A DNA stretch of 48,304 bases from a virus. Where the stretch lies: positions 1 to 48,304 of the IMG/VR virus record IMGVR_UViG_3300042503_001536. One strand, written 5' to 3'. The position numbers and the translations under genes are program-made. Each line of letters opens with the position of its first letter. Within the stretch, counting starts at the first letter, position 1. Positions 6,408 through 12,634 of the stretch are shown here, in pieces. The notes under the pieces are model-generated. The model had not been told where the DNA came from and did no database searches. It saw only the letters and a list, made by a program, of their open reading frames with translations.

Positions 6408-6783
6408 CGCGCCATCTCCTAGTGGTTAATCAACTCTGAAAACAACGTCTTACAAATGCCTTGGGTAGTGTCTGCCTCTCTAGGAAACGTAGAGTGAGTG
6501 CGGAGGGAGGGCCGTCACGGGGGTTACCCGTGCGACCCTCGACTCCACGATCTCCGTTTGCCTCTCTGAGGTATCCGTGTCGTTTCGTGCGACCCAGGTT
6601 CGTGCGTGGCCTGGGCTTGCAGCTTCTTTCGCGGACGCATCCGCTTCGGCTTGGGCTATCTGCTTTCGGGCTTGCCCTGCGTGTGTTTGCCGACCGCCAC
6701 CATCTGGCTCTGCCTTCAGCCCCGAGGGGCCGCAGTTACCAGCTCCGCTAATGGAACACGCTCTGCCTCACGACCCATCAGTC
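6408..6783 (-). ncRNA. 376-base gap with several hairpins, candidate structured RNA or leader
   Basis: This is the longest stretch without a supported gene. Four hairpins are visible: 6507-6540, 6592-6616, 6631-6644 and 6717-6732. In three of them a base pair that would be C-A on the plus strand becomes a U-G wobble on the minus strand, so the structures fit a minus-strand RNA better. The decamer CGTGCGACCC occurs twice (6529-6538 and 6586-6595). The RNA would be read after the helicase gene and before the zinc-ribbon gene. No uridine tract follows the hairpins. An unstarted reading frame on the minus strand (about 6470-6760) has protein-like composition but only CTG or ATT starts, so it is not called. 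Confidence 0.4.
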
Positions 6784-8370
6784 CTATCGTGAGCGTTGTT
6801 TCTGATGCTCTCTCCTCGCGATCTCCCTGCGAATTGCCTCAATGTGAATGCGGTTGCGGCAGCTTGATTCGTTTGCCACCCACCGGAGATAGCCGGTATC
6901 GACAGTGCGAATCTTCTGCCCCTTGAATTTGCCGAACAGCATGTGGTTTTCGATGTACCAAGTTCGCTGCGGGCGCTCGGGCCGCTCGGCTTCAGCAAAC
7001 ACATCCCGTTCATATACGGCGAACCGGCCGTGCGCTGTCAGCAATTTTCTTTTCTCGACCTCGAGGGCGTGGCGGGCGGCCTCCTCACGGGCCATAGCAG
7101 CCCGCTCCTCCGCGATGACGGCATCTATCTCGGCTGGCTTTTGCCGGCCCTCCGTGGCCCTCTTGACCCGCTTCAGCAGCTCGCCCTCCAGCTCGGGGGC
7201 CAGCACCTCGACGCCGCTGCGGAGGTCGCAGTGCCTGCTGGTGTCGGTGAAATCGAACACCTCCGCGAACGGCTTGCCGCTGGCGGCGATGGCGGCGCGA
7301 CGATCCGCTGCCGTGTGCAGGCCGTCGATCACACCGGGGAGAACCCGGGTGCCGCGGCCGAACATCTGGATATAGAGGCTTTTTGATTTTGTCATTCGCG
7401 CCAAAAACAGTTTGGCGAGGGGTGGAAAGTCATAGCCGATGCAAAGGCATCCGACATTGAGGATGATCTGCACCTCACCTTCCTCGAAGTCGCGGAGGTG
7501 CTGACGCCGCTCGTCCATTTCCATCTTCGAGTGGACGATGGCGGTGTGGATCCCCCGTCTCCAGAGGATCTCTCGCAGCATCTCGGCATGCTTGATCGAT
7601 TGGCAGAAGACGATGGATGGTTTGCCTTCGTAGTACTGCTCGACCATTGAGGCGACGGCCTGCAAGTTCGCCTCCAATCGCAGCAGGGCATCCATCTTCT
7701 CTTGGTCGAAGTCACCGAACCGCCCCTTGAATGCGGACAGGTCAAGGCCTTCGAGCAGAACAGTCCATAGCTTGGTGGGTGCGAGGTAGCCATCCTCGAC
7801 CGCCCGCTGGTACGGGTAGTCGAACGCCACCGGCCCGTACCAAGCGGTGAGCGGATCACCCGAGCCTCGCTGCGGGCTGGCAGTCATGCCGACAACCTTT
7901 GTGCCGGCTTCGCGGAAGTAGCCCAGCATCTTCAGTGATGCCGGCGTGTAGTTGAGATGCGACTCGTCAATGATCAGCAGCTTGGTCTTTCCAAGGAATT
8001 GCTCATACCGTTTGCGAGAGAGCAGGCTGGCGTAGCAGGCCACGGTCACCGGCTCGGTGCTGCGCAGGAACCCCTGCTCGACGCCGCATGGAATCCCCCG
8101 CGATCTGAATCGGGCGGCAGTCTGTCCGACCAGATCGATGAAGGGGCTACAGATCACAGCACCATCGCGAGCATCCATCTCATCGATCAGTGCGGCGGCT
8201 ACCTCGGTCTTTCCCGTGCCAGTGCTTTGCGTCAGCAGACATGAGTCGTGTTCACGAAGCATGTCAACCACTGCCGCGACTGCCTGCTGCTGGTACGGTC
8301 GCAGCGTGATGCCAGCCGTCGCCGGCTTGGCTTCTCCTGCGAACAACCGAAATAGCTCTGTGTCTTCCAT
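6784..8370 (-). CDS. Superfamily 2 DEAH-type helicase with C-terminal DUF3820-like domain
   Basis: It should unwind or remodel phage DNA using ATP. Motifs are in order: a Q-like TLRPYQQQAV at 22-31, Walker A TGTGKT near 50-55, the Walker B variant DESH at 135-138, TASP at 163-166, a second RecA-like domain with VFCQS and VHSKM, and motif VI QMFGRGTR at 335-342. Such UvrB/RAD3-like helicases are common phage replication proteins. The last 50 residues (MLFGKFKGQKIRTVDTGYLR, then W-V-A-N) look like the small DUF3820 domain, F-G-K-x-K-G ... Y-L-x-W, usually a separate phage protein, so this appears to be a fusion. Start at ATG 8370. Confidence 0.85.
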   Translation of the reverse strand: MEDTELFRLFAGEAKPATAGITLRPYQQQAVAAVVDMLREHDSCLLTQSTGTGKTEVAAALIDEMDARDGAVICSPFIDLVGQTAARFRSRGIPCGVEQGFLRSTEPVTVACYASLLSRKRYEQFLGKTKLLIIDESHLNYTPASLKMLGYFREAGTKVVGMTASPQRGSGDPLTAWYGPVAFDYPYQRAVEDGYLAPTKLWTVLLEGLDLSAFKGRFGDFDQEKMDALLRLEANLQAVASMVEQYYEGKPSIVFCQSIKHAEMLREILWRRGIHTAIVHSKMEMDERRQHLRDFEEGEVQIILNVGCLCIGYDFPPLAKLFLARMTKSKSLYIQMFGRGTRVLPGVIDGLHTAADRRAAIAASGKPFAEVFDFTDTSRHCDLRSGVEVLAPELEGELLKRVKRATEGRQKPAEIDAVIAEERAAMAREEAARHALEVEKRKLLTAHGRFAVYERDVFAEAERPERPQRTWYIENHMLFGKFKGQKIRTVDTGYLRWVANESSCRNRIHIEAIRREIARREHQKQRSR

Positions 8371-8374
8371 GACT

Positions 8375-8632
8375 TCAGCGTCCTATTGGGTTAGCCGTCC
8401 TTGCCCCCATCCACCGCGACTTCTCCGTCTCCTCGCTCCAGCTCGACCGGAACGCTGCTGTTTCCCTTGCGATGTCGCTTGGGGTTGGATCGTCCAGTTC
8501 GTTTCCGAGCATTCGATACTCGAAGAACAGGCCCAGCAGGGATTGGTGCGTCATCCCGTGACGCTTCGCCACTATCCCCACCTTCGTGTCCTGGCACTCC
8601 TTGAACAGTCTCCGCACATCCTGTGCTTCCAT
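8375..8632 (-). CDS. Small helix-turn-helix-like phage protein (85 aa)
   Basis: Residues about 16-40 (TKVGIVAKRHGMTHQSLLGL) look like a helix-turn-helix: V-A-x-R-x-G-M-x-x-Q-S-[LV]. The C-terminal half contains IARETAAFRSSWSEETEKSR and a terminal R-T-A-N-P-I-G-R, a layout I recognise from small phage regulators or hypothetical proteins in which an I-x-x-x-W-S-x-E-E helix follows. The ATG 8632 is preceded by GGAGGAAGTGAGTC. It is read in a different frame from the tail of the upstream gene, which overlaps nearly all of it. It lies directly upstream of the helicase. Confidence 0.65.
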   Translation of the reverse strand: MEAQDVRRLFKECQDTKVGIVAKRHGMTHQSLLGLFFEYRMLGNELDDPTPSDIARETAAFRSSWSEETEKSRWMGARTANPIGR

Positions 8633-8873
8633 GACTCACTTCCTCCATGAAGAAGGCGGAAAGTTTCTCCGCGAACATCCCACGCAGGATGTCGTGTTCC
8701 GCCATCAGCCTGCGAACATCAGCCTTCAGCGCGAGCAGTGATCCAATCACAAGCTCGAACTGCTCTTGGTCATGCATCACGAACTGGTCGCTCGTTGATG
8801 CAATCTTGTGGGCAGCATCCGCCGCGATGAGCATCCGTTGCTTCATCGCCAGCATCTCGTTGGGTGCAATCAC
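8391..8873 (-). CDS. Hypothetical helical protein with long overlapping tail
   Basis: Unrecognised. It starts at GTG 8873, overlapping the TGA of the ERF gene (GTGA). The first 80 residues are helical and natural-looking (MKQRMLIAADAAHKIASTSD, then a long LLALKADVRRLMAEHD helix). From about residue 81 the frame runs through the next gene and becomes Gly, Ser, Arg and Pro rich, without visible conservation. So either the true protein has an unselected tail or a stop codon was lost. Position between the ERF protein and the small regulator suggests a recombination accessory. Confidence 0.5.
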   Translation of the reverse strand: MIAPNEMLAMKQRMLIAADAAHKIASTSDQFVMHDQEQFELVIGSLLALKADVRRLMAEHDILRGMFAEKLSAFFMEEVSHGSTGCAETVQGVPGHEGGDSGEASRDDAPIPAGPVLRVSNARKRTGRSNPKRHRKGNSSVPVELERGDGEVAVDGGKDG

Positions 8874-9583
8874 TTCGCACCTCCCACCGGCTCGGGCTTC
8901 ACACCAGCCTTGGTCGCCGCCGCCTCGATCGCCTTGATCCGCTGCTCCGCAAGCTTCACCAGCTCGGGGAGATCGGCGGGGTTCATCTCACCAGCCTCGA
9001 CCTTCTGACGAACCTTCTCGATCTTTGCATCGACCGCCTTTTGGTTGGCCGCTGCCTGGATCGCATCGCTAGCCATCTGCTTGAGGCCGGCCCAAGCTTC
9101 GAGCTGCTCCTTCGCAAAGGTCGTGACCTCCGCAGCAACGTCTGCTGGCGTGTCATCGACACCCTTCGCGTCCGTGTCCTGCTCGGCCGCGAGGTCGAGC
9201 AGCCCCTCGATCGCCGCCCTGCGGAGCTGCGTCATCGCCGCCTTGCGCTTCCGCAGGGTGCTGGCCTCTGGGATGTCGAGGTAGCTGGTGACCCACTCGT
9301 CTTCTCGCTCGATCGTGACCGAGATGTAGCGGGCCTGGTCGTGGAACCCGTAGTCCGCATGCACCCAGACGCCGGCCTCGCAGAGCGCCTTGGCGGTTGC
9401 CCGCTTGATGGCGGTAAGCGAGGCGTAGCTGTACTGGCGACCAGTGTCATCGATCCCAATCGAGTCGAAGTGCAGCGGCCCAAATTTGAGTGACGCCTCA
9501 CACATCGCCTTGCACAGACCAGCGGTGGTCTGCGACTTCTCTCGGTAAATGCACATCCGTGTCGGCTTCGCAATCGTGTTCAC
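8870..9583 (-). CDS. erf: ERF-family single-strand annealing protein
   Basis: It likely anneals complementary single strands during phage recombination. The N-terminal 125 residues follow the ERF layout: an LCKAMCEASLKFGPLHFDSI helix-strand, YSYASLTAIKRATAKALCEA with a following G-V-W-V, a beta segment YISVTIEREDEWVTSYLDIP, then the TLRKRKAAMTQLRRAAIEGL helix, whose middle corresponds to the G-x-x-x-T-Y-x-R-R motif, and an E-Q-D-T-D-A end. The C-terminal 100 residues are charged and helical and probably protein-interacting. The start is GTG 9583, overlapping the upstream nuclease stop (GTGA), so nuclease and annealase are coupled, as in RecE/RecT-type pairs. Assignment rests on motif layout. 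Confidence 0.75.
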   Translation of the reverse strand: MNTIAKPTRMCIYREKSQTTAGLCKAMCEASLKFGPLHFDSIGIDDTGRQYSYASLTAIKRATAKALCEAGVWVHADYGFHDQARYISVTIEREDEWVTSYLDIPEASTLRKRKAAMTQLRRAAIEGLLDLAAEQDTDAKGVDDTPADVAAEVTTFAKEQLEAWAGLKQMASDAIQAAANQKAVDAKIEKVRQKVEAGEMNPADLPELVKLAEQRIKAIEAAATKAGVKPEPVGGAK

Positions 9584-10524
9584 GAATCACTCCCTTCAAT
9601 CATGTAACGAGGAACGAACAACTCATTGACACGGCCGTAATCGGCCGGCGTCCAGCAGTCCCACTCCTTGCGGCGCTGGAGATCCTTCAGCAGGGCGAGG
9701 CAGCGGCTTCGGCCCTTGGCCATGAGGGCAGCAGGGAGCTGCGCAACGTGGCAGAGATACGGCTCGGTGGTGCTGGTGATGATGAACACCATCGGGTGCG
9801 CCGGCCATCCAGCAGCCACCGCAGCCGACCCGTAGAAGGCGGCTTGGATGTCATAGCGCCACTTCTTCACACTCGAGTGAAACGTCCACTTCGGATCGGG
9901 ATCACTCGTTGTCTTGAAGTCATAGAGGACTTCAGCGGTCGCACCATCGACGCGGCACCGGCAGGCGTGGCCGTGCCACTTCCACCGGATGTTGAACTCA
10001 CGATCGACCGACTCTTCGATCAGCTCGCGGGCCGCAGAGTTGGCAAGGATCTGCCTCGTCTGATCCCATAGCTTTTTGTAGTCCGATGGCGAGAGGGCGA
10101 TGGCATCAGCGGGGAGGGCCGACTGCCACTCCTTGGCCGCTTTGCCAAACTGTCCTGTCGCCGTGAGGACATCGGCCGGGGCAATTTGAACGCGAGGCCA
10201 GAACAGCTCGTCGCGTAGCTCGCCCCAACTGTGCAGCAAGCTGCCGTAACTGAGGGCATCACTGCTTTTGGGGGGGGCTTCCCCCGCAACGTACCGGCGG
10301 TAGAATGCAACCGGTGAAAGGGCCAACTCCTTGAGTTGGGAGGCGCTGACCTCTGGGCGGGCGTGGTATTCCTCGTTTGGACAGTGGTCGATGACGCAAT
10401 CGGAATCTTCAATAGCAGCGGCCGGACTTGAACCGGCGACACCCGGCTTATGAAGCCGGTGGTCGGCAAGAGCTGCGAAAGAATCCTGCATTGCGTCAGG
10501 GTGGGTGACCCTGACGGCTGGCAT
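9580..10524 (-). CDS. RecE-like PD-(D/E)XK nuclease with attP-containing N-terminus
   Basis: The conserved domain starts near residue 52 with EEYHARPEVSASQLKELALS, the opening of RecE/DUF3799-type exonucleases. His98 lies in SYGSLLHSWGE; CRVDGATAEVLYDFKTTSDP carries the D-x(n)-D-x-K core (Asp near 193, Asp and Lys of DFKTT near 202-204), and RYDIQAAFYGSAAVAAG supplies the Q-x-x-x-Y helix. It should resect double-strand ends for the ERF annealase. ATG 10524 has AAGGAG six bases upstream. The first 45 residues are not part of the family domain: codons for residues 22-38 are a tRNA-Met 3' half, and no ATG, GTG or TTG lies between there and the conserved domain. Confidence 0.8.
   Translation of the reverse strand: MPAVRVTHPDAMQDSFAALADHRLHKPGVAGSSPAAAIEDSDCVIDHCPNEEYHARPEVSASQLKELALSPVAFYRRYVAGEAPPKSSDALSYGSLLHSWGELRDELFWPRVQIAPADVLTATGQFGKAAKEWQSALPADAIALSPSDYKKLWDQTRQILANSAARELIEESVDREFNIRWKWHGHACRCRVDGATAEVLYDFKTTSDPDPKWTFHSSVKKWRYDIQAAFYGSAAVAAGWPAHPMVFIITSTTEPYLCHVAQLPAALMAKGRSRCLALLKDLQRRKEWDCWTPADYGRVNELFVPRYMIEGSDS
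10413..10459 (-). other. attP: Probable attP core: tRNA-Met(CAT) 3' half
   Basis: On the minus strand there is a well-formed anticodon stem-loop (stem CCGGC/GCCGG, loop TTCATAA with anticodon CAT at 10450-10452), a five-base variable loop, a perfect T arm (GCCGG/CCGGC with loop TTCAAGT), then the acceptor 3' strand CGCTGCT and discriminator A. The 5' half is not a tRNA: only a GCAGC at 10472-10476 could pair with the acceptor, and no proper D arm fits. A tRNA 3' half beside a tyrosine integrase is the usual form of attP for phages integrating in tRNA genes. It lies in the coding sequence of the adjacent nuclease. A D-armless tRNA is the weaker alternative. Confidence 0.7.
10494..10516 (-). 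repeat. Perfect 9-bp inverted repeat (att region)
   Basis: CGTCAGGGT at 10494-10502 pairs with ACCCTGACG at 10508-10516 across a five-base spacer. It sits inside the first codons of the RecE-like gene, between its start and the attP core, and could be an integrase or regulator site, or a hairpin at the start of the message. Confidence 0.6.
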
Positions 10525-10530
10525 GTATCT

Positions 10531-10536
10531 CTCCTT
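10531..10536 (-). promoter_or_regulatory. Ribosome binding site deciding the nuclease start
   Basis: Minus-strand AAGGAG lies six bases before ATG 10524. It argues that translation really begins upstream of the tRNA-like sequence, so the tRNA-derived codons are translated. Confidence 0.75.
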
Positions 10537-10557
10537 CTACGGGGTGATAGCTCGGCT

Positions 10558-10587
10558 GGGGGGTGACACCACTAGTGCGTGTCCCCC
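10558..10587. repeat. Imperfect 30-bp palindrome centred on ACTAGT
   Basis: GACAC (10565-10569) and GTGTC (10579-10583) flank the perfect palindrome CACTAGTG (10570-10577), with G and C runs outside (10558-10563 and 10584-10587). It lies in the divergent region between the nuclease and integrase starts. Operator-like or recombination-accessory binding is the likely role; a hairpin in the leader is also possible. Confidence 0.55.
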
Positions 10588-10596
10588 AAGGAGGTT

Positions 10597-10659
10597 GGTG
10601 CTTTCCGGTGCAAAACGCAAGAAGCGAAATTGCACCCCACATTCCGAAGGGATGCACCA
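10597..10659. repeat. GGTGC/GCACC repeat cluster (operator or integrase arm sites)
   Basis: GGTGC occurs at 10597 and 10607, and GCACC near 10632 and 10655, giving two inverted pairs. The inner pair extends to GGTGCAA (10607-10613) and TTGCACC (10630-10636) with a CGC/GCG pair inside. Short repeated inverted sites beside attP and just before the integrase start look like arm-type integrase sites or repressor operators. I see no convincing -35/-10 pair on either strand of 10525-10672. Confidence 0.5.
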
Positions 10660-10672
10660 CCGGAGCCGAAAA

Positions 10673-11533
10673 ATGGTTGCAACACTGAGCAACACAATGT
10701 CCATCCTTGAATTACTCGACCGCTATATGGCGGCCGTTGAGGTCAGTCCACGGTATGCAGAATCCCTTCTGAGAACCGTCAGACGGGCGAAAGATAATTG
10801 CCTGCTGACAGTCTGTCAACTGATCCCAGAGCGGGTGAACAAGTTTCTAGCAGACTTGGATGTTGGGCAGACCACTAGGCACAATATCCGCCGCGAATTG
10901 CTGACTCTTTGGCGGTTCGCTTATGAGCGTGGTTTGACCGAGGTGTACCCTGCGCGGGTGCGCAAGATCCGTGCCACGTTTGCCCCACCCGTAACGTGGG
11001 AGCTGTCCCGTCTCGACCAGCTCCTAGCCGCAGCAGATTCTGACGAAACTCGAATCAGTTCTCGGGTGCTGCTGCGTCGATGCGATGTGATCCCGGCGTG
11101 GGCGGGCATCGCCTATGACACCGGCATGCGTTTTGCGGACGTTCATGCACTGACAAAGAACAGCTTCCGCAATGAATGCGTTGCTATCACCGCGGCCAAG
11201 ACGGGCAAGCCGTTGGTGAGGGCGCTCTCTGAGCGGACGCAGCATGACGTTGCCAGACTGTTCTTGCATTCGCCTGACGGGACGCTGTTCAAGTGGTGTC
11301 TGCCACGCCGCCGAGCGTTCCTTATGTGGAGGGCCTTCCTCGACCAGCACAAGTTCGGGGGATCCACGAAGTGGTTCCGCCGTGCGGCGGCCACCGCGAT
11401 CGAACAGGTGAAGCCGGGGGCCGCCACGGACTTCCTTCAGCACAGTCACCCATCCCTGGTCAGGCGGCATTACCTCGATGCCACCCAGGCGGCGATACCG
11501 ATGTCGCCTCCCCCGATTAGGAAGCCGAGGTGA
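10673..11533 (+). CDS. int: Tyrosine recombinase (phage integrase)
   Basis: It catalyses integration and probably excision at the adjacent attP. Numbering from ATG 10673, which has GGAG eight bases upstream: a SAM-like core-binding domain at about 10-100, then the catalytic domain with Arg153 (YDTGMRFADVHAL), Lys176 (AAKTGKP), an HxxR-type box read as K233-W-F-R236, His257 (LQHSHPS) and the nucleophile Tyr267 (VRRHYLDAT). At 286 residues it is short and lacks an obvious arm-binding N-terminal domain, although an upstream in-frame extension to 10505 exists. The usual HxxR histidine appears to be lysine. Its stop abuts, base to base, the stop of the convergent virion arm. Confidence 0.85.
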   Translation: MVATLSNTMSILELLDRYMAAVEVSPRYAESLLRTVRRAKDNCLLTVCQLIPERVNKFLADLDVGQTTRHNIRRELLTLWRFAYERGLTEVYPARVRKIRATFAPPVTWELSRLDQLLAAADSDETRISSRVLLRRCDVIPAWAGIAYDTGMRFADVHALTKNSFRNECVAITAAKTGKPLVRALSERTQHDVARLFLHSPDGTLFKWCLPRRRAFLMWRAFLDQHKFGGSTKWFRRAAATAIEQVKPGAATDFLQHSHPSLVRRHYLDATQAAIPMSPPPIRKPR

Positions 11534-11824
11534 CTACCGCTTCAGCACGCTCTGGAGCTGGGGCCTCGCCGGCGCGGGGAGTGGTGGTGCCAGGATTTGC
11601 AGCGGCTGTTGCCCCGGCACTGGCACCATCATCCCGCGCATGCGATCTGGCATGATGGTTTCGTGGAACGGCTTGGGTTCATCCATGAGCCGGTCGAGTA
11701 GCCGTGGCTGCACGCGGGAGTCCAGTGCGTTGGATCCCTCAAGCATCTCGAGAGACATGTCGCTGCCGTCGCTGAACAGGCGGCGCTTCATGCCAGACTG
11801 CTGCTTCTGTATCCAGTTATCCAT
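11534..11824 (-). CDS. Hypothetical virion-arm protein (96 aa)
   Basis: Unrecognised. It starts MDNWIQKQQSGMKRRLFSDG, has an acidic and leucine-containing middle (MSLEMLEGSNALDSRVQPRL), and a methionine- and proline-rich end (RMRGMMVPVPGQQPLQILAP). It is the most downstream gene of the 37-kb minus-strand virion arm and ends exactly where the integrase gene ends on the other strand. No terminator is visible here, so the virion transcript probably runs on antisense to the integrase. Confidence 0.6.
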   Translation of the reverse strand: MDNWIQKQQSGMKRRLFSDGSDMSLEMLEGSNALDSRVQPRLLDRLMDEPKPFHETIMPDRMRGMMVPVPGQQPLQILAPPLPAPARPQLQSVLKR

Positions 11825-11827
11825 TGG

Positions 11828-12094
11828 TCACCACTTCGAGCGTTGGCCCCAGTAGCGGGCGGAAAAGAAATCGGGGTTGGGATTCACGGCATTGTTGCGC
11901 GCGTAGTAGGCGGCCCGCCTCTTCTGGTCTTTGGTCGATACAGCGTTTTCTGGTACGCCTTCAACTCCCGCTTCACCAAAGCGAATGATCTTTTCCTTGC
12001 CGTCCTTGCATGCCTTCACAACATGCGAGTACCGCTTGTGGCCAGGGGTCGGCTTGGGCTGGTTGCAAACCAGCTCGCGGATGATGTCGCTCAT
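11828..12094 (-). CDS. Small basic virion-arm protein with MSDIIR N-terminus (88 aa)
   Basis: The middle part (KIIRFGEAGVEGVPENAVST, then KDQKRRAAYYARNNA) resembles a small family seen in podovirus and pelagiphage structural regions with a K-x-x-R-F-G-x-x-G-x-x-G start, a run of basic residues, a P-x-x-x-F/T-A-x-Y-W segment and a terminal K-W; here SARYWGQRSKW ends the protein. The function of that family is unknown. The N-terminus MSDIIRELV is shared with two neighbouring genes. The ATG at 12094 overlaps the stop of the preceding gene. Confidence 0.65.
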   Translation of the reverse strand: MSDIIRELVCNQPKPTPGHKRYSHVVKACKDGKEKIIRFGEAGVEGVPENAVSTKDQKRRAAYYARNNAVNPNPDFFSARYWGQRSKW

Positions 12095-12297
12095 GGGAAC
12101 CGCGGCCCGTTAATTGTGATGCTGACGCCGGCCGGGATGTTCACGCTGCTAGTGGGCAGGATGTTGGCCGGCCGATAGCCACCTACAGGGGCGAACGACT
12201 GATCACGCACAGCTCGCGTCATGCGGCTGATCTCTCGCTGGGTGGCCGCGGCCTCGCGCTCCACTTCACGGGATAGCTGGCGGATGATGTCGCTCAA
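12091..12297 (-). CDS. Small virion-arm protein with MSDIIR N-terminus, TTG start (68 aa)
   Basis: Unrecognised. The start is TTG 12297, which overlaps the upstream TGA (TTGA); the match of its first residues MSDIIRQLS to the neighbouring genes supports that start. Residues 8-32 are a charged helix (REVEREAAATQREISRMTRA), and the rest is a likely beta or extended segment ending SVNIPAGVSITINGPRFP. It overlaps the next gene start. The small size and position suggest a minor internal or tail component. Confidence 0.6.
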   Translation of the reverse strand: MSDIIRQLSREVEREAAATQREISRMTRAVRDQSFAPVGGYRPANILPTSSVNIPAGVSITINGPRFP

Positions 12298-12632
12298 AAC
12301 ATGCCCCCGCGGTACATCGGATGGCTGAGATCAAACGAACCCATGCCGCCCTGCATCTTGGCAGGGGGGTTCTCCTGGCCCATGTTTTCGTAGCTATCCA
12401 TTAGGCCGCGAAGGATACGCTGCCGGTCAGTGCTGTACGGCCCGCCCTGTGCCGCATCAACCGCACGGGGCTTCGGCGTGTACTGAGTGATGTCTTCCAT
12501 CATTCTCTGTTCGCGTGGCTTCCGCTTGTACTGGAAGATGTCGTTCATCATGGCCATCTGGTTCTGACGGTAGCCGTCAAAAGGCGTACCGTAGTCAGAA
12601 GGCGGTTGCATCTGGTCATAAGGATTGGGCAT
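12294..12632 (-). CDS. Methionine-rich hypothetical virion-arm protein (112 aa)
   Basis: Unrecognised. It is rich in Met, Gln, Pro and Tyr and looks partly disordered. A short internal repeat is visible: MNDIFQYKRKPRE and MEDITQYTPKPRA, about 16 residues apart (M-x-D-I-x-Q-Y-x-x-K-P-R). The end is PMYRGGMF. Such Met/Gln/Gly-rich proteins occur next to internal virion proteins in this window, so it is probably a minor capsid or ejection-related component. Confidence 0.6.
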   Translation of the reverse strand: MPNPYDQMQPPSDYGTPFDGYRQNQMAMMNDIFQYKRKPREQRMMEDITQYTPKPRAVDAAQGGPYSTDRQRILRGLMDSYENMGQENPPAKMQGGMGSFDLSHPMYRGGMF

Positions 12633-12634
12633 AG

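Noticed and set aside
6408-6470. A sigma-70 promoter for the zinc-ribbon gene (TTGTAA, 17 bases, TGATTA)
   Set aside because: The -10 part matches poorly, and the phage may use its own sigma; too weak to call.
6470-6760. A protein gene in the long minus-strand gap
   Set aside because: One frame is open and alanine- and glutamine-rich, but it has only CTG or ATT as possible starts and no ribosome binding site.
6760-6783. A hammerhead ribozyme core (CTGATGG near the helicase stop, minus strand)
   Set aside because: The conserved A after CTGATG is G, and the required stems and GAAA are not in place.
10413-10476. A complete tRNA-Met gene
   Set aside because: The 3' half is perfect, but only 11-12 bases lie between a five-pair acceptor 5' strand and the anticodon stem, so there is no D arm. 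The attP explanation beside an integrase is better.
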